DNA of 64,000 bases from Pterois miles (taxonomy: Eukaryota; Chordata; Actinopteri; Perciformes; Scorpaenidae), in the NCBI GenBank assembly GCA_947000775.1, contig CAMQGK010000639.1, positions 62,001-126,000 on the forward strand. Reading direction: 5' to 3'. Below the pieces are notes generated by a model that was given only the letters and a program-made list of their open reading frames with translations, ran no database searches and was not told the DNA's origin. The translations under genes were made by a program, and so were the position numbers. The stretch's first letter is position 1. Each line of letters opens with the position of its first letter. Shown here in pieces: positions 1-10,353 of this stretch.

Positions 1-139
1 TGTAAACATAGCTTTTACATGAAAGTGAGCACAGAATGTAGTTTTCATGACGGGAGGCCTGTTTAATGCTGTAAACGTAGCTTTTACATGAAAGTAAGCA
101 CAGAATGTAGTTTACAACACTACAGGCCTGTGTAATGCT

Positions 140-208
140 GTAAACGTAGCTTTTACATGAAAGTAAGCACAGAATGTAGTTTTCAACACTAGAGGCCTGT
201 TTGATGCT
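140..208. repeat. Representative 69-bp monomer
   Basis: This copy starts at GTAAACGTAG and ends at TTTGATGCT, with the next monomer starting GGAAACGTTG at 209. It has 26 G or C in 69 bases. Variable positions seen across the array are: start GT or GG; AAACG or AAACA; TAGC or TTGC; TTTTAC, TTTCAC or TGTAAC; ATGAAAG or ACGAAAG; TAAGC, GAGC or GGGC; CACAGAATG or CATATAATG or CAGATAATG; TTTTCAAC, TTTACAAC or TTTCATCAC; and AGAGGCCTG, ACAGGCCTG, AGAGCACTG or GAGGCCAG. Combinations of these define recurrent monomer types, which are ordered non-randomly into higher-order units. Confidence 0.95.
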
Positions 209-218
209 GGAAACGTTG

Positions 219-232
219 CTTTCACATGAAAG
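219..232. repeat. Per-monomer dyad CTTTCA-CA-TGAAAG
   Basis: Bases 219-232 read CTTTCACATGAAAG: two perfect 6-base inverted arms around a 2-base centre. The same slot in most other monomers is CTTTTACATGAAAG, which has one mismatch in the arms, or GCTGTAACATGAAAG, which largely breaks the dyad. The element therefore occurs once every 69 bp, in perfect or weakened form. It is the best symmetric candidate for a protein-binding site in the monomer, but nothing in the sequence shows that it is bound. Confidence 0.8.
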
Positions 233-400
233 TGGGCACAGAATGTAGTTTTCATCACAGGAGGCCTGTTTCATAGTGTAAACATAGCTTTTACATGAAA
301 GTAAGCACAGAATGTAGTTTTCCACAACAGAGCACTGTTTAATGCTGGAAACATAGCTTTTACATGAAAGTAAGCAGATAATGTGGATTTCATCACAGGA

Positions 401-440
401 GGCCAGTTTACAGACCAAAACCTGGATTTTACATTAAAGT
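401..440. repeat. P junction: divergent monomer boundary that punctuates the array
   Basis: The usual GCCTGTTTAATGCT end and GTAAACGTAG start are replaced by GGCCAGTTTACAGAC and CAAAACCTGG, followed by ATTTTACATTAAAG in place of CTTTTACATGAAAG. I count about 125 such junctions in the window, each identified by GACCAAAACC or a one-base variant. The first ten have the G of GACC at 413, 896, 1310, 2001, 2691, 2898, 3312, 4071, 4554 and 4968. Spacings are whole multiples of 69 bp apart from known small indels, mostly 3, 5, 6, 7, 10 or 11 monomers. Two subtypes exist, TTTACAGACC and TTTAAAGACC, and two downstream subtypes, AAAGTCAGC and AAAGTGAGC. On the minus strand this junction supplies the stop codons for one of the two otherwise open frames. 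Confidence 0.93.
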
Positions 441-895
441 CAGCACAGAATGTAGTTTACAAAACTACAGGCCTGTTTAATGCTGTAAACGTAGCTTTTA
501 CATGAAAGTAAGCACAGAATGTAGTTTTCAACACTAGAGGTCTATTTGATGGTGTAAACGTAGCTTTTACATGAAAGTAAGCATATAATGTGGATTTCAT
601 CACAGTAGGCAAGTTTGATGCTATAAACGTAGCTTTTACATGAAAGTGAGCACAGAATGTAGTTTTCAACAATAAAGGCCTGTTTAATGCTGGAAACGTT
701 GCTTTCACATGAAAGTGGGCACAGAATGTAGATTTCATCACAGGAGGCCTGTTTGATAGTGTAAACATAGCTTTTACATGAAAGTAAGCACAGAATGTAG
801 TTTTCAACACCAGAGCACTGTTTAATGCTGGAAACATAGCTTTTACATGAAAGTAAGCATATAATGTGGATTTCATCACAGGAGGCCAGTTTAAA
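413..895. repeat. F module: seven-monomer block marking many unit starts
   Basis: This 483-bp block holds two monomer ends found nowhere else, CACAGTAGGCAAGTTTGATG with CTATAAACG (from 601) and CAACAATAAAGGCCTG (from 667). Next comes a monomer with GTAGATTTCATCAC. The CACAGTAGG landmark recurs at 601, 4259, 7089, 15994, 18340, 25861, 28414, 29449, 32002, 33037, 36481, 39034, 39448, 43734, 50081, 55945 and 63054. The spacings (3658, 2830, 2346, 7521, 2553, 1035 and so on) are near-multiples of 69. At 42.1-42.5 kb a copy has lost the CAGTAGG monomer. The first copy reads CATCACAGG near 737-745 where other copies read CATCACGGG, a CpG difference. Confidence 0.92.
455..490. repeat. 36-bp interrupted inverted repeat after the P junction
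   Basis: Outer arms GTTTACA (455-461) and TGTAAAC (484-490) are exact reverse complements. They flank a 10-base perfect palindrome, ACAGGCCTGT, at 467-476. Internal loops of 5 and 7 bases separate the two stems. The arrangement depends on the TTTACAA form of the monomer, which is normally the one just after a P junction, so it recurs in step with the block structure and not in every monomer. It could fold as a hairpin in single-stranded DNA or RNA. Confidence 0.75.
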
Positions 896-1090
896 GACCA
901 AAACCTGGATTTTACATTAAAGTGAGCACAGAATGTAGTTTACAACACTACAGGCCTGTGTAATGCTGTAAACGTAGCTTTTACATGAAAGTAAGCACAG
1001 AATGTAGTTTTCAACACCAGAGCACTGTTTAATGCTGGAAACATAGCTTTTACATGAAAGTGGGCACAGAATGTAGTTTTCATCACAGGA

Positions 1091-1136
1091 GGCCAGTTTA
1101 CAGACCAAAACCTGGCTTTTACATGAAAGTGACAAC
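1091..1136. repeat. R junction: P-like boundary inside the six-monomer blocks
   Basis: This variant shares GGCCAGTTTACAGACC and AAAACCTGG with the P junction. It continues CTTTTACATGAAAG rather than ATTTTACATTAAAG, and is followed by TGACAACAG or GATAACAG instead of TAAGCACAG. It sits exactly three monomers after the P junction that opens the block, for example 1103 after 896 and 3105 after 2898. The GATAACAG form is seen at about 3.1, 5.96, 9.4, 12.6, 17.2, 21.4, 24.7, 28.0, 31.6, 34.0, 35.4, 38.7 and 41.2 kb. Past 41.2 kb only the TGACAACAG form is seen. Confidence 0.9.
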
Positions 1137-1746
1137 AGAATGTAGTTTTCATAACGGGAGGCCTGTTTGATGGTGTAAACATAGCTTTTACATGAAAGTA
1201 AGCACAGAATGTAGTTTTCCACACCAGAGCACTGTTTAATGCTGGAAACATAGCTTTTACATGAAAGTAAGCAGATAATGTGGATTTCATCACAGGAGGC
1301 CAGTTTACAGACCAAAACCTGGATTTTACATTAAAGTCAGCACAGAATGTAGTTTACAAAACTACAGGCCTGTTTAATGCTGTAAACGTAGCTTTTACAT
1401 GAAAGTAAGCACAGAATGTAGTTTTCAACACTAGAGGTCTATTTGCTGGTGTAAACGTAGCTTTTACATGAAAGTAAGCATATAATGTGGATTTCATCAC
1501 AGGAGGCCTGTTTAATGCTGGAAACGTTGCTTTCACATGAAAGTGGGCACAGAATGTAGTTTTCAACACTAGAGGCCTGTTTAATGCTGGAAACGTTGCT
1601 TTCACACGAAAGTGGGCACAGAAAGTAGTTTTCATCATGGGAGGCCTGTTTCATAGTGTAAACATAGCTTTTACATGAAAGTGAGCACAGAATGTAGTTT
1701 TCATGACGGGAGGCCTGTTTAATGCTGTAAACGTAGCTTTTACATG

Positions 1747-1750
1747 AAAA
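1747..1750. other. Extra A shared by units A1-A4
   Basis: CATGAAAGTAAGC has become CATGAAAAGTAAGC here and at 5405-5408, 8235-8238 and 11412-11415, in the same monomer of four successive units. Equivalent monomers at about 15.48, 40.39, 42.95, 49.3, 57.09 and 62.34 kb lack it. It marks these four units as descendants of one recent common copy. Confidence 0.9.
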
Positions 1751-4070
1751 GTAAGCACAGAATGTAGTTTTCAACACTAGAGCACTGTTTAATGCTGGAA
1801 ACATTGCTGTAACATGAAAGTGGGCACAGAATGTAGTTTTCAACACTACAGGCCTGTTTAATGCTGGAAACGTTGCTTTCACACGAAAGTGGGCACAGAA
1901 TGTAGTTTTCAACACCAGAGCACTGTTTAATGCTGGAAACATAGCTTTTACATGAAAGTAAGCATATAATGTGGATTTCATCACAGGAGGCCAGTTTAAA
2001 GACCAAAACCTGGATTTTACATTAAAGTGAGCACAGAATGTAGTTTACAACACTACAGGCCTGTGTAATGCTGTAAACGTAGCTTTTACATGAAAGTAAG
2101 CACAGAATGTAGTTTTCAACACTAGAGGCCTGTTTGATGCTGGAAACGTTGCTGTAACATGAAAGTGGGCACAGAATGTAGTTTTCAACACTACAGGCCT
2201 GTTTAATGCTGGAAACGTTTCTTTCACATGAAAGTGGGCACAGAATGTAGTTTTCAACACTAGAGGCCGTTTTGATGGTGTAAACGTAGCTTTTACATGA
2301 AAGTAAGCACAGAATGTAGTTTTCAACACTAGAGCACTGTTTAATGCTGGAAACATTGCTGTAACATGAAAGTGGGCACAGAATGTAGTTTTCAACACTA
2401 CAGGCCTGTTTAATGCTGGAAACGTTGCTTTCACATGAAAGTGGGCACAGAATGTAGTTTTCAACACTAGAGGCCGTTTTGATGGTGTAAACGTAGCTTT
2501 TACATGAAAGTAAGCACAGAATGTAGTTTTCAACACTAGAGCACTGTTTAATGCTGGAAACATTGCTGTAACATGAAAGTAAGCACAGAATGTAGTTTTC
2601 AACACCAGAGCACTGTTTAATGCTGGAAACATAGCTTTTACATGAAAGTAAGCATATAATGTGGATTTCATCACAGGAGGCCAGTTTAAAGACCAAAACC
2701 TGGATTTTACATTAAAGTGAGCACAGAATGTAGTTTACAACACTACCGGCCTGTGTAATGCTGTAAACGTAGCTTTTACATGAAAGTAAGCACAGAATGT
2801 AGTTTTCCACACCAGAGCACTGTTTAATGCTGGAAACATAGCTTTTACATGAAACTAAGCAGATAATGTGGATTTCATCACAGGAGGCCAGTTTACAGAC
2901 CAAAACCTGGATTTTACATTAAAGTCAGCACAGAATGTAGTTTACAAAACTACAGGCCTGTTTAATGCTGTAAACGTAGCTTTTACATGAAAGTAAGCAC
3001 AGAATGTAGTTTTCAACACCAGAGCACTGTTTAATGCTGGAAACATAGCTTTTACATGAAAGTGGGCACAGAATGTAGTTTTCATCACAGGAGGCCAGTT
3101 TACAGACCAAAACCTGGCTTTTACATGAAAGAGATAACAGAATGTAGTTTTCATAACGGGAGGCCTGTTTGATGGTGTAAACATAGCTTTTACATGAAAG
3201 TAAGCACAGAATGTAGTTTTCCACACCAGAGCACTGTTTAATGCTGGAAACATAGCTTTTACATGAAACTAAGCAGATAATGTGGATTTCATCACAGGAG
3301 GCCAGTTTACAGACCAAAACCTGGATTTTACATTAAAGTCAGCACAGAATGTAGTTTACAAAACTACAGGCCTGTTTAATGCTGTAAACGTAGCTTTTAC
3401 ATGAAAGTAAGCACAGAATGTAGTTTTCAACACTAGAGGTCTATTTGCTGGTGTAAACGTAGCTTTTACATGAAAGTAAGCATATAATGTGGATTTCATC
3501 ACAGGAGGCCTGTTTAATGCTGGAAACGTTGCTTTCACATGAAAGTGGGCACAGAATGTAGTTTTCAACACTACAGGCCTGTTTAATGCTGGAAACGTTG
3601 CTTTCACACGAAAGTGGGCACAGAATGTAGTTTTCATCACAGGAGGCCTGTTTCATAGTGTAAACATAGCTTTTACATGAAAGTGAGCACAGAATGTAGT
3701 TTTCATGACGGGAGGCCTGTTTAATGCTGTAAACGTAGTTTTTACATGAAAGTAAGCACAGAATGTAGTTTACAACACTACAGGCCTGTGTAATGCTGTA
3801 AACGTAGCTTTTACATGAAAGTAAGCACAGAATGTAGTTTTCAACACTAGAGGCCTGTTTGATGCTGGAAACGTTGCTTTCACATGAAAGTGGGCACAGA
3901 ATGTAGTTTTCATCACAGGAGGCCTGTTTCATAGTGTAAACATAGCTTTTACATGAAAGTAAGCACAGAATGTAGTTTTCCACAACAGAGCACTGTTTAA
4001 TGCTGGAAACATAGCTTTTACATGAAAGTAAGCAGATAATGTGGATTTCATCACAGGAGGCCAGTTTACA

Positions 4071-6900
4071 GACCAAAACCTGGATTTTACATTAAAGTCA
4101 GCACAGAATGTAGTTTACAAAACTACAGGCCTGTTTAATGCTGTAAACGTAGCTTTTACATGAAAGTAAGCACAGAATGTAGTTTTCAACACTAGAGGTC
4201 TATTTGATGGTGTAAACGTAGCTTTTACATGAAAGTAAGCATATAATGTGGATTTCATCACAGTAGGCAAGTTTGATGCTATAAACGTAGCTTTTACATG
4301 AAAGTGAGCACAGAATGTAGTTTTCAACAATAAAGGCCTGTTTAATGCTGGAAACGTTGCTTTCACATGAAAGTGGGCACAGAATGTAGATTTCATCACG
4401 GGAGGCCTGTTTGATAGTGTAAACATAGCTTTTACATGAAAGTAAGCACAGAATGTAGTTTTCAACACCAGAGCACTGTTTAATGCTGGAAACATAGCTT
4501 TTACATGAAAGTAAGCATATAATGTGGATTTCATCACAGGAGGCCAGTTTAAAGACCAAAACCTGGATTTTACATTAAAGTGAGCACAGAATGTAGTTTA
4601 CAACACTACAGGCCTGTGTAATGTTGTAAACGTAGCTTTTACATGAAAGTAAGCACAGAATGTAGTTTTCAACACCAGAGCACTGTTTAATGCTGGAAAC
4701 ATAGCTTTTACATGAAAGTGGGCACAGAATGTAGTTTTCATCACAGGAGGCCAGTTTACAGACCAAAACCTGGCTTTTACATGAAAGTGACAACAGAATG
4801 TAGTTTTCATAACGGGAGGCCTGTTTGATGGTGTAAACATAGCTTTTACATGAAAGTAAGCACAGAATGTAGTTTTCCACACCAGAGCACTGTTTAATGC
4901 TGGAAACATAGCTTTTACATGAAAGTAAGCAGATAATGTGGATTTCATCACAGGAGGCCAGTTTACAGACCAAAACCTGGATTTTACATTAAAGTCAGCA
5001 CAGAATGTAGTTTACAAAACTACAGGCCTGTTTAATGCTGTAAACGTAGCTTTTACATGAAAGTAAGCACAGAATGTAGTTTTCAACACTAGAGGTCTAT
5101 TTGCTGGTGTAAAAGTAGCTTTTACATGAAAGTAAGCATATAATGTGGATTTCATCACAGGAGGCCTGTTTAATGCTGGAAACGTTGCTTTCACATGAAA
5201 GTGGGCACAGAATGTAGTTTTCAACACTAGAGGCCTGTTTAATGCTGGAAACGTTGCTTTCACACGAAAGTGGGCACAGAAAGTAGTTTTCATCATGGGA
5301 GGCCTGTTTCATAGTGTAAACATAGCTTTTACATGAAAGTGAGCACAGAATGTAGTTTTCATGACGGGAGGCCTGTTTAATGCTGTAAACGTAGCTTTTA
5401 CATGAAAAGTAAGCACAGAATGTAGTTTTCAACACTAGAGCACTGTTTAATGCTGGAAACATTGCTGTAACATGAAAGTGGGCACAGAATGTAGTTTTCA
5501 ACACTACAGGCCTGTTTAATGCTGGAAACGTTGCTTTCACACGAAAGTGGGCACAGAATGTAGTTTTCAACACCAGAGCACTGTTTAATGCTGGAAACAT
5601 AGCTTTTACATGAAAGTAAGCATATAATGTGGATTTCATCACAGGAGGCCAGTTTAAAGACCAAAACCTGGATTTTACATTAAAGTGAGCACAGAATGTA
5701 GTTTACAACACTACAGGCCTGTGTAATGCTGTAAACGTAGCTTTTACATGAAAGTAAGCACAGAATGTAGTTTTCAACACTAGAGGCCTGTTTGATGCTG
5801 GAAACGTTGCTGTAACATGAAAGTGGGCACAGAATGTAGTTTTCAACACCAGAGCACTGTTTAATGCTGGAAACATAGCTTTTACATGAAAGTGGGCACA
5901 GAATGTAGTTTTCATCACAGGAGGCCAGTTTACAGACCAAAACCTGGCTTTTACATGAAAGAGATAACAGAATGTAGTTTTCATAACGGGAGGCCTGTTT
6001 GATGGTGTAAACATAGCTTTTACATGAAAGTAAGCACAGAATGTAGTTTTCCACACCAGAGCACTGTTTAATGCTGGAAACATAGCTTTTACATGAAACT
6101 AAGCAGATAATGTGGATTTCATCACAGGAGGCCAGTTTACAGACCAAAACCTGGATTTTACATTAAAGTCAGCACAGAATGTAGTTTACAAAACTACAGG
6201 CCTGTTTAATGCTGTAAACGTAGCTTTTACATGAAAGTAAGCACAGAATGTAGTTTTCAACACTAGAGGTCTATTTGCTGGTGTAAACGTAGCTTTTACA
6301 TGAAAGTAAGCATATAATGTGGATTTCATCACAGGAGGCCTGTTTAATGCTGGAAACGTTGCTTTCACATGAAAGTGGGCACAGAATGTAGTTTTCAACA
6401 CTACAGGCCTGTTTAATGCTGGAAACGTTGCTTTCACACGAAAGTGGGCACAGAATGTAGTTTTCATCACAGGAGGCCTGTTTCATAGTGTAAACATAGC
6501 TTTTACATGAAAGTGAGCACAGAATGTAGTTTTCATGACGGGAGGCCTGTTTAATGCTGTAAACGTAGCTTTTACATGAAAGTAAGCACAGAATGTAGTT
6601 TACAACACTACAGGCCTGTGTAATGCTGTAAACGTAGCTTTTACATGAAAGTAAGCACAGAATGTAGTTTTCAACACTAGAGGCCTGTTTGATGCTGGAA
6701 ACGTTGCTTTCACATGAAAGTGGGCACAGAATGTAGTTTTCATCACAGGAGGCCTGTTTCATAGTGTAAACATAGCTTTTACATGAAAGTAAGCACAGAA
6801 TGTAGTTTTCCACAACAGAGCACTGTTTAATGCTGGAAACATAGCTTTTACATGAAAGTAAGCAGATAATGTGGATTTCATCACAGGAGGCCAGTTTACA
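4071..6900. repeat. HOR unit A2, 41-mer (2830 bp), blocks 7-6-10-7-11
   Basis: This unit matches A1 at offset 3658 up to about 5.8 kb, then at offset 2830 to its end. It therefore lacks 828 bp, exactly 12 monomers. The block at 5659-6142 starts like the 10-monomer block of A1 (GAAACGTTGCTGTAAC near 5800) and ends like its 6-monomer block (R junction near 5935). This looks like a single deletion by misaligned exchange, with the junction near 5.82-5.85 kb. Confidence 0.88.
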
Positions 6901-9900
6901 GACCAAAACCTGGATTTTACATTAAAGTCAGCACAGAATGTAGTTTACAAAACTACAGGCCTGTTTAATGCTGTAAACGTAGCTTTTACATGAAAGTAAG
7001 CACAGAATGTAGTTTTCAACACTAGAGGTCTATTTGATGGTGTAAACGTAGCTTTTACATGAAAGTAAGCATATAATGTGGATTTCATCACAGTAGGCAA
7101 GTTTGATGCTATAAACGTAGCTTTTACATGAAAGTGAGCACAGAATGTAGTTTTCAACAATAAAGGCCTGTTTAATGCTGGAAACGTTGCTTTCACATGA
7201 AAGTGGGCACAGAATGTAGATTTCATCACGGGAGGCCTGTTTGATAGTGTAAACATAGCTTTTACATGAAAGTAAGCACAGAATGTAGTTTTCAACACCA
7301 GAGCACTGTTTAATGCTGGAAACATAGCTTTTACATGAAAGTAAGCATATAATGTTGATTTCATCACAGGAGGCCAGTTTAAAGACGAAAACCTGGATTT
7401 TACATTAAAGTGAGCACAGAATGTAGTTTACAACACTACAGGCCTGTGTAATGCTGTAAACGTAGCTTTTACATGAAAGTAAGCACAGAATGTAGTTTTC
7501 AACACCAGAGCACTGTTTAATGCTGGAAACATAGCTTTTACATGAAAGTGGGCACAGAATGTAGTTTTCATCACAGGAGGCCAGTTTACAGACCAAAACC
7601 TGGCTTTTACATGAAAGTGACAACAGAATGTAGTTTTCATAACGGGAGGCCTGTTTGATGGTGTAAACATAGCTTTTACATGAAAGTAAGCACAGAATGT
7701 AGTTTTCCACACCAGAGCACTGTTTAATGCTGGAAACATAGCTTTTACATGAAAGTAAGCAGATAATGTGGATTTCATCACAGGAGGCCAGTTTACAGAC
7801 CAAAACCTGGATTTTACATTAAAGTCAGCACAGAATGTAGTTTACAAAACTACAGGCCTGTTTAATGCTGTAAACGTAGCTTTTACATGAAAGTAAGCAC
7901 AGAATGTAGTTTTCAACACTAGAGGTCTATTTGCTGGTGTAAACGTAGCTTTTACATGAAAGTAAGCATATAATGTGGATTTCATCACAGGAGGCCTGTT
8001 TAATGCTGGAAACGTTGCTTTCACATGAAAGTGGGCACAGAATGTAGTTTTCAACACTAGAGGCCTGTTTAATGCTGGAAACGTTGCTTTCACACGAAAG
8101 TGGGCACAGAAAGTAGTTTTCATCATGGGAGGCCTGTTTCATAGTGTAAACATAGCTTTTACATGAAAGTGAGCACAGAATGTAGTTTTCATGACGGGAG
8201 GCCTGTTTAATGCTGTAAACGTAGCTTTTACATGAAAAGTAAGCACAGAATGTAGTTTTCAACACTAGAGCACTGTTTAATGCTGGAAACATTGCTGTAA
8301 CATGAAAGTGGGCACAGAATGTAGTTTTCAACACTACAGGCCTGTTTAATGCTGGAAACGTTGCTTTCACACGAAAGTGGGCACAGAATGTAGTTTTCAA
8401 CACCAGAGCACTGTTTAATGCTGGAAACATAGCTTTTACATGAAAGTAAGCATATAATGTGGATTTCATCACAGGAGGCCAGTTTAAAGACCAAAACCTG
8501 GATTTTACATTAAAGTGAGCACAGAATGTAGTTTACAACACTACAGGCCTGTGTAATGCTGTAAACGTATAGCTTTTACATGAAAGTAAGCACAGAATGT
8601 AGTTTTCAACACTAGAGGCCTGTTTGATGCTGGAAACGTTGCTGTAACATGAAAGTGGGCACAGAATGTAGTTTTCAACACTACAGGCCTGTTTAATGCT
8701 GGAAACGTTTCTTTCACATGAAAGTGGGCACAGAATGTAGTTTTCAACACTAGAGGCCGTTTTGATGGTGTAAACGTAGCTTTTACATGAAAGTAAGCAC
8801 AGAATGTAGTTTTCAACACTAGAGCACTGTTTAATGCTGGAAACATTGCTGTAACATGAAAGTAAGCACAGAATGTAGTTTTCAACACCAGAGCACTGTT
8901 TAATGCTGGAAACATAGCTTTTACATGAAAGTAAGCATATAATGTGGATTTCATCACAGGAGGCCAGTTTAAAGACCAAAACCTGGATTTTACATTAAAG
9001 TGAGCACAGAATGTAGTTTACAACACTACAGGCCTGTGTAATGCTGTAAACGTAGCTTTTACATGAAAGTAAGCACAGAATGTAGTTTTCCACACCAGAG
9101 CACTGTTTAATGCTGGAAACATAGCTTTTACATGAAACAAAGCAGATAATGTGGATTTCATCACAGGAGGCCAGTTTACAGACCAAAACCTGGATTTTAC
9201 ATTAAAGTCAGCACAGAATGTAGTTTACAAAACTACAGGCCTGTTTAATGCTGTAAACGTAGCTTTTACATGAAAGTAAGCACAGAATGTAGTTTTCAAC
9301 ACCAGAGCACTGTTTAATGCTGGAAACATAGCTTTTACATGAAAGTGGGCACAGAATGTAGTTTTCATCACAGGAGGCCAGTTTACAGACCAAAACCTGG
9401 CTTTTACATGAAAGAGATAACAGAATGTAGTTTTCATAACGGGAGGCCTGTTTGATGGTGTAAACATAGCTTTTACATGAAAGTAAGCACAGAATGTAGT
9501 TTTCCACACCAGAGCACTGTTTAATGCTGGAAACATAGCTTTTACATGAAACTAAGCAGATAATGTGGATTTCATCACAGGAGGCCAGTTTACAGACCAA
9601 AACCTGGATTTTACATTAAAGTCAGCACAGAATGTAGTTTACAAAACTACAGGCCTGTTTAATGCTGTAAACGTAGCTTTTACATGAAAGTAAGCACAGA
9701 ATGTAGTTTTCAACACTAGAGGTCTATTTGCTGGTGTAAACGTAGCTTTTACATGAAAGTAAGCATATAATGTGGATTTCATCACAGGAGGCCTGTTTAA
9801 TGCTGGAAACGTTGCTTTCACATGAAAGTGGGCACAGAATGTAGTTTTCAACACTACAGGCCTGTTTAATGCTGGAAACGTTGCTTTCACACGAAAGTGG

Positions 9901-10353
9901 GCACAGAATGTAGTTTTCATCACAGGAGGCCTGTTTCATAGTGTAAACATAGCTTTTACATGAAAGTGAGCACAGAATGTAGTTTTCATGACGGGAGGCC
10001 TGTTTAATGCTGTAAACGTAGCTTTTACATGAAAGTAAGCACAGAATGTAGTTTACAACACTACAGGCCTGTGTAATGCTGTAAACGTAGCTTTTACATG
10101 AAAGTAAGCACAGAATGTAGTTTTCAACACTAGAGGCCTGTTTGATGCTGGAAACGTTGCTTTCACATGAAAGTGGGCACAGAATGTAGTTTTCATCACA
10201 GGAGGCCTGTTTCATAGTGTAAACATAGCTTTTACATGAAAGTAAGCACAGAATGTAGTTTTCCACAACAGAGCACTGTTTAATGCTGGAAACATAGCTT
10301 TTACATGAAAGTAAGCAGATAATGTGGATTTCATCACAGGAGGCCAGTTTACA
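6901..10353. repeat. HOR unit A3, 50-mer (3453 bp), blocks 7-6-10-7-3-6-11
   Basis: It differs from A1 mainly by loss of one 207-bp trimer, which turns the second 10-monomer block into 7 monomers (8489-8974). It also has two private extra bases at 8569-8570 (AACGTATAGC in place of AACGTAGC). The length equals 50 x 69 plus 3: those two bases and the extra A shared with A1, A2 and A4. The P junction at 7384 reads GACGAAAACC. Another private change is AAACAAAGC near 9137 where related copies read AAACTAAGC. Confidence 0.88.
8569..8570. other. Private 2-base insertion
   Basis: AACGTAGC, present in the equivalent monomers at 2074 and 11750, reads AACGTATAGC here, a TA duplication. It is found only in unit A3 and changes the minus-strand frame. 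It is a useful single-copy marker for unit A3. Confidence 0.9.

Larger units (their letters stand above)
1..412. repeat. Partial higher-order unit at the left edge
   Basis: These 412 bases match the end of the following unit (3659-4070) at an offset of 3658. I noticed one difference, C at 81 against T at 3739. The segment is the right-hand part of an 11-monomer block, the block that normally closes a domain A unit. The array therefore continues to the left of the window. Confidence 0.9.
413..4070. repeat. HOR unit A1, 53-mer (3658 bp), blocks 7-6-10-10-3-6-11
   Basis: P junctions at 413, 896, 1310, 2001, 2691, 2898, 3312 and 4071 give the block order. Its length is 53 x 69 plus one base, the extra A in the run at 1747-1750. 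It starts with the F module and ends with an 11-monomer block. This is the fullest simple version of the domain A unit, and I use it as the reference for the neighbours. The second 10-monomer block (2001-2691) contains two copies of the 207-bp trimer. Confidence 0.9.

Noticed and set aside
396..440. P junctions as insertion sites of a small mobile element
   Set aside because: The junction replaces monomer sequence without changing its 69-bp length and shows no target-site duplication or extra bases, so it is a diverged monomer and not an insertion.
579..592. TATA-box-like GCATATAATG
   Set aside because: It is a recurrent monomer variant (CATATAATG for CACAGAATG) present throughout the array, with no adjoining transcription unit.
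457..879. Cys/His-containing repeat (FCAHFHVK) resembling a zinc-finger array
   Set aside because: Each 23-residue repeat has one Cys and one or two His in C-x2-H-x-H spacing, without the second Cys or the spacing of C2H2 fingers. The other frame has Cys but the His is inconsistent. It is a by-product of the DNA repeat.
1620..1660. CENP-B box
   Set aside because: I looked for TTCG-four bases-A-two bases-CGGG. The closest parts, CACACGAAAGTGGGC and GACGGGAGG, do not give the required spacing or bases.
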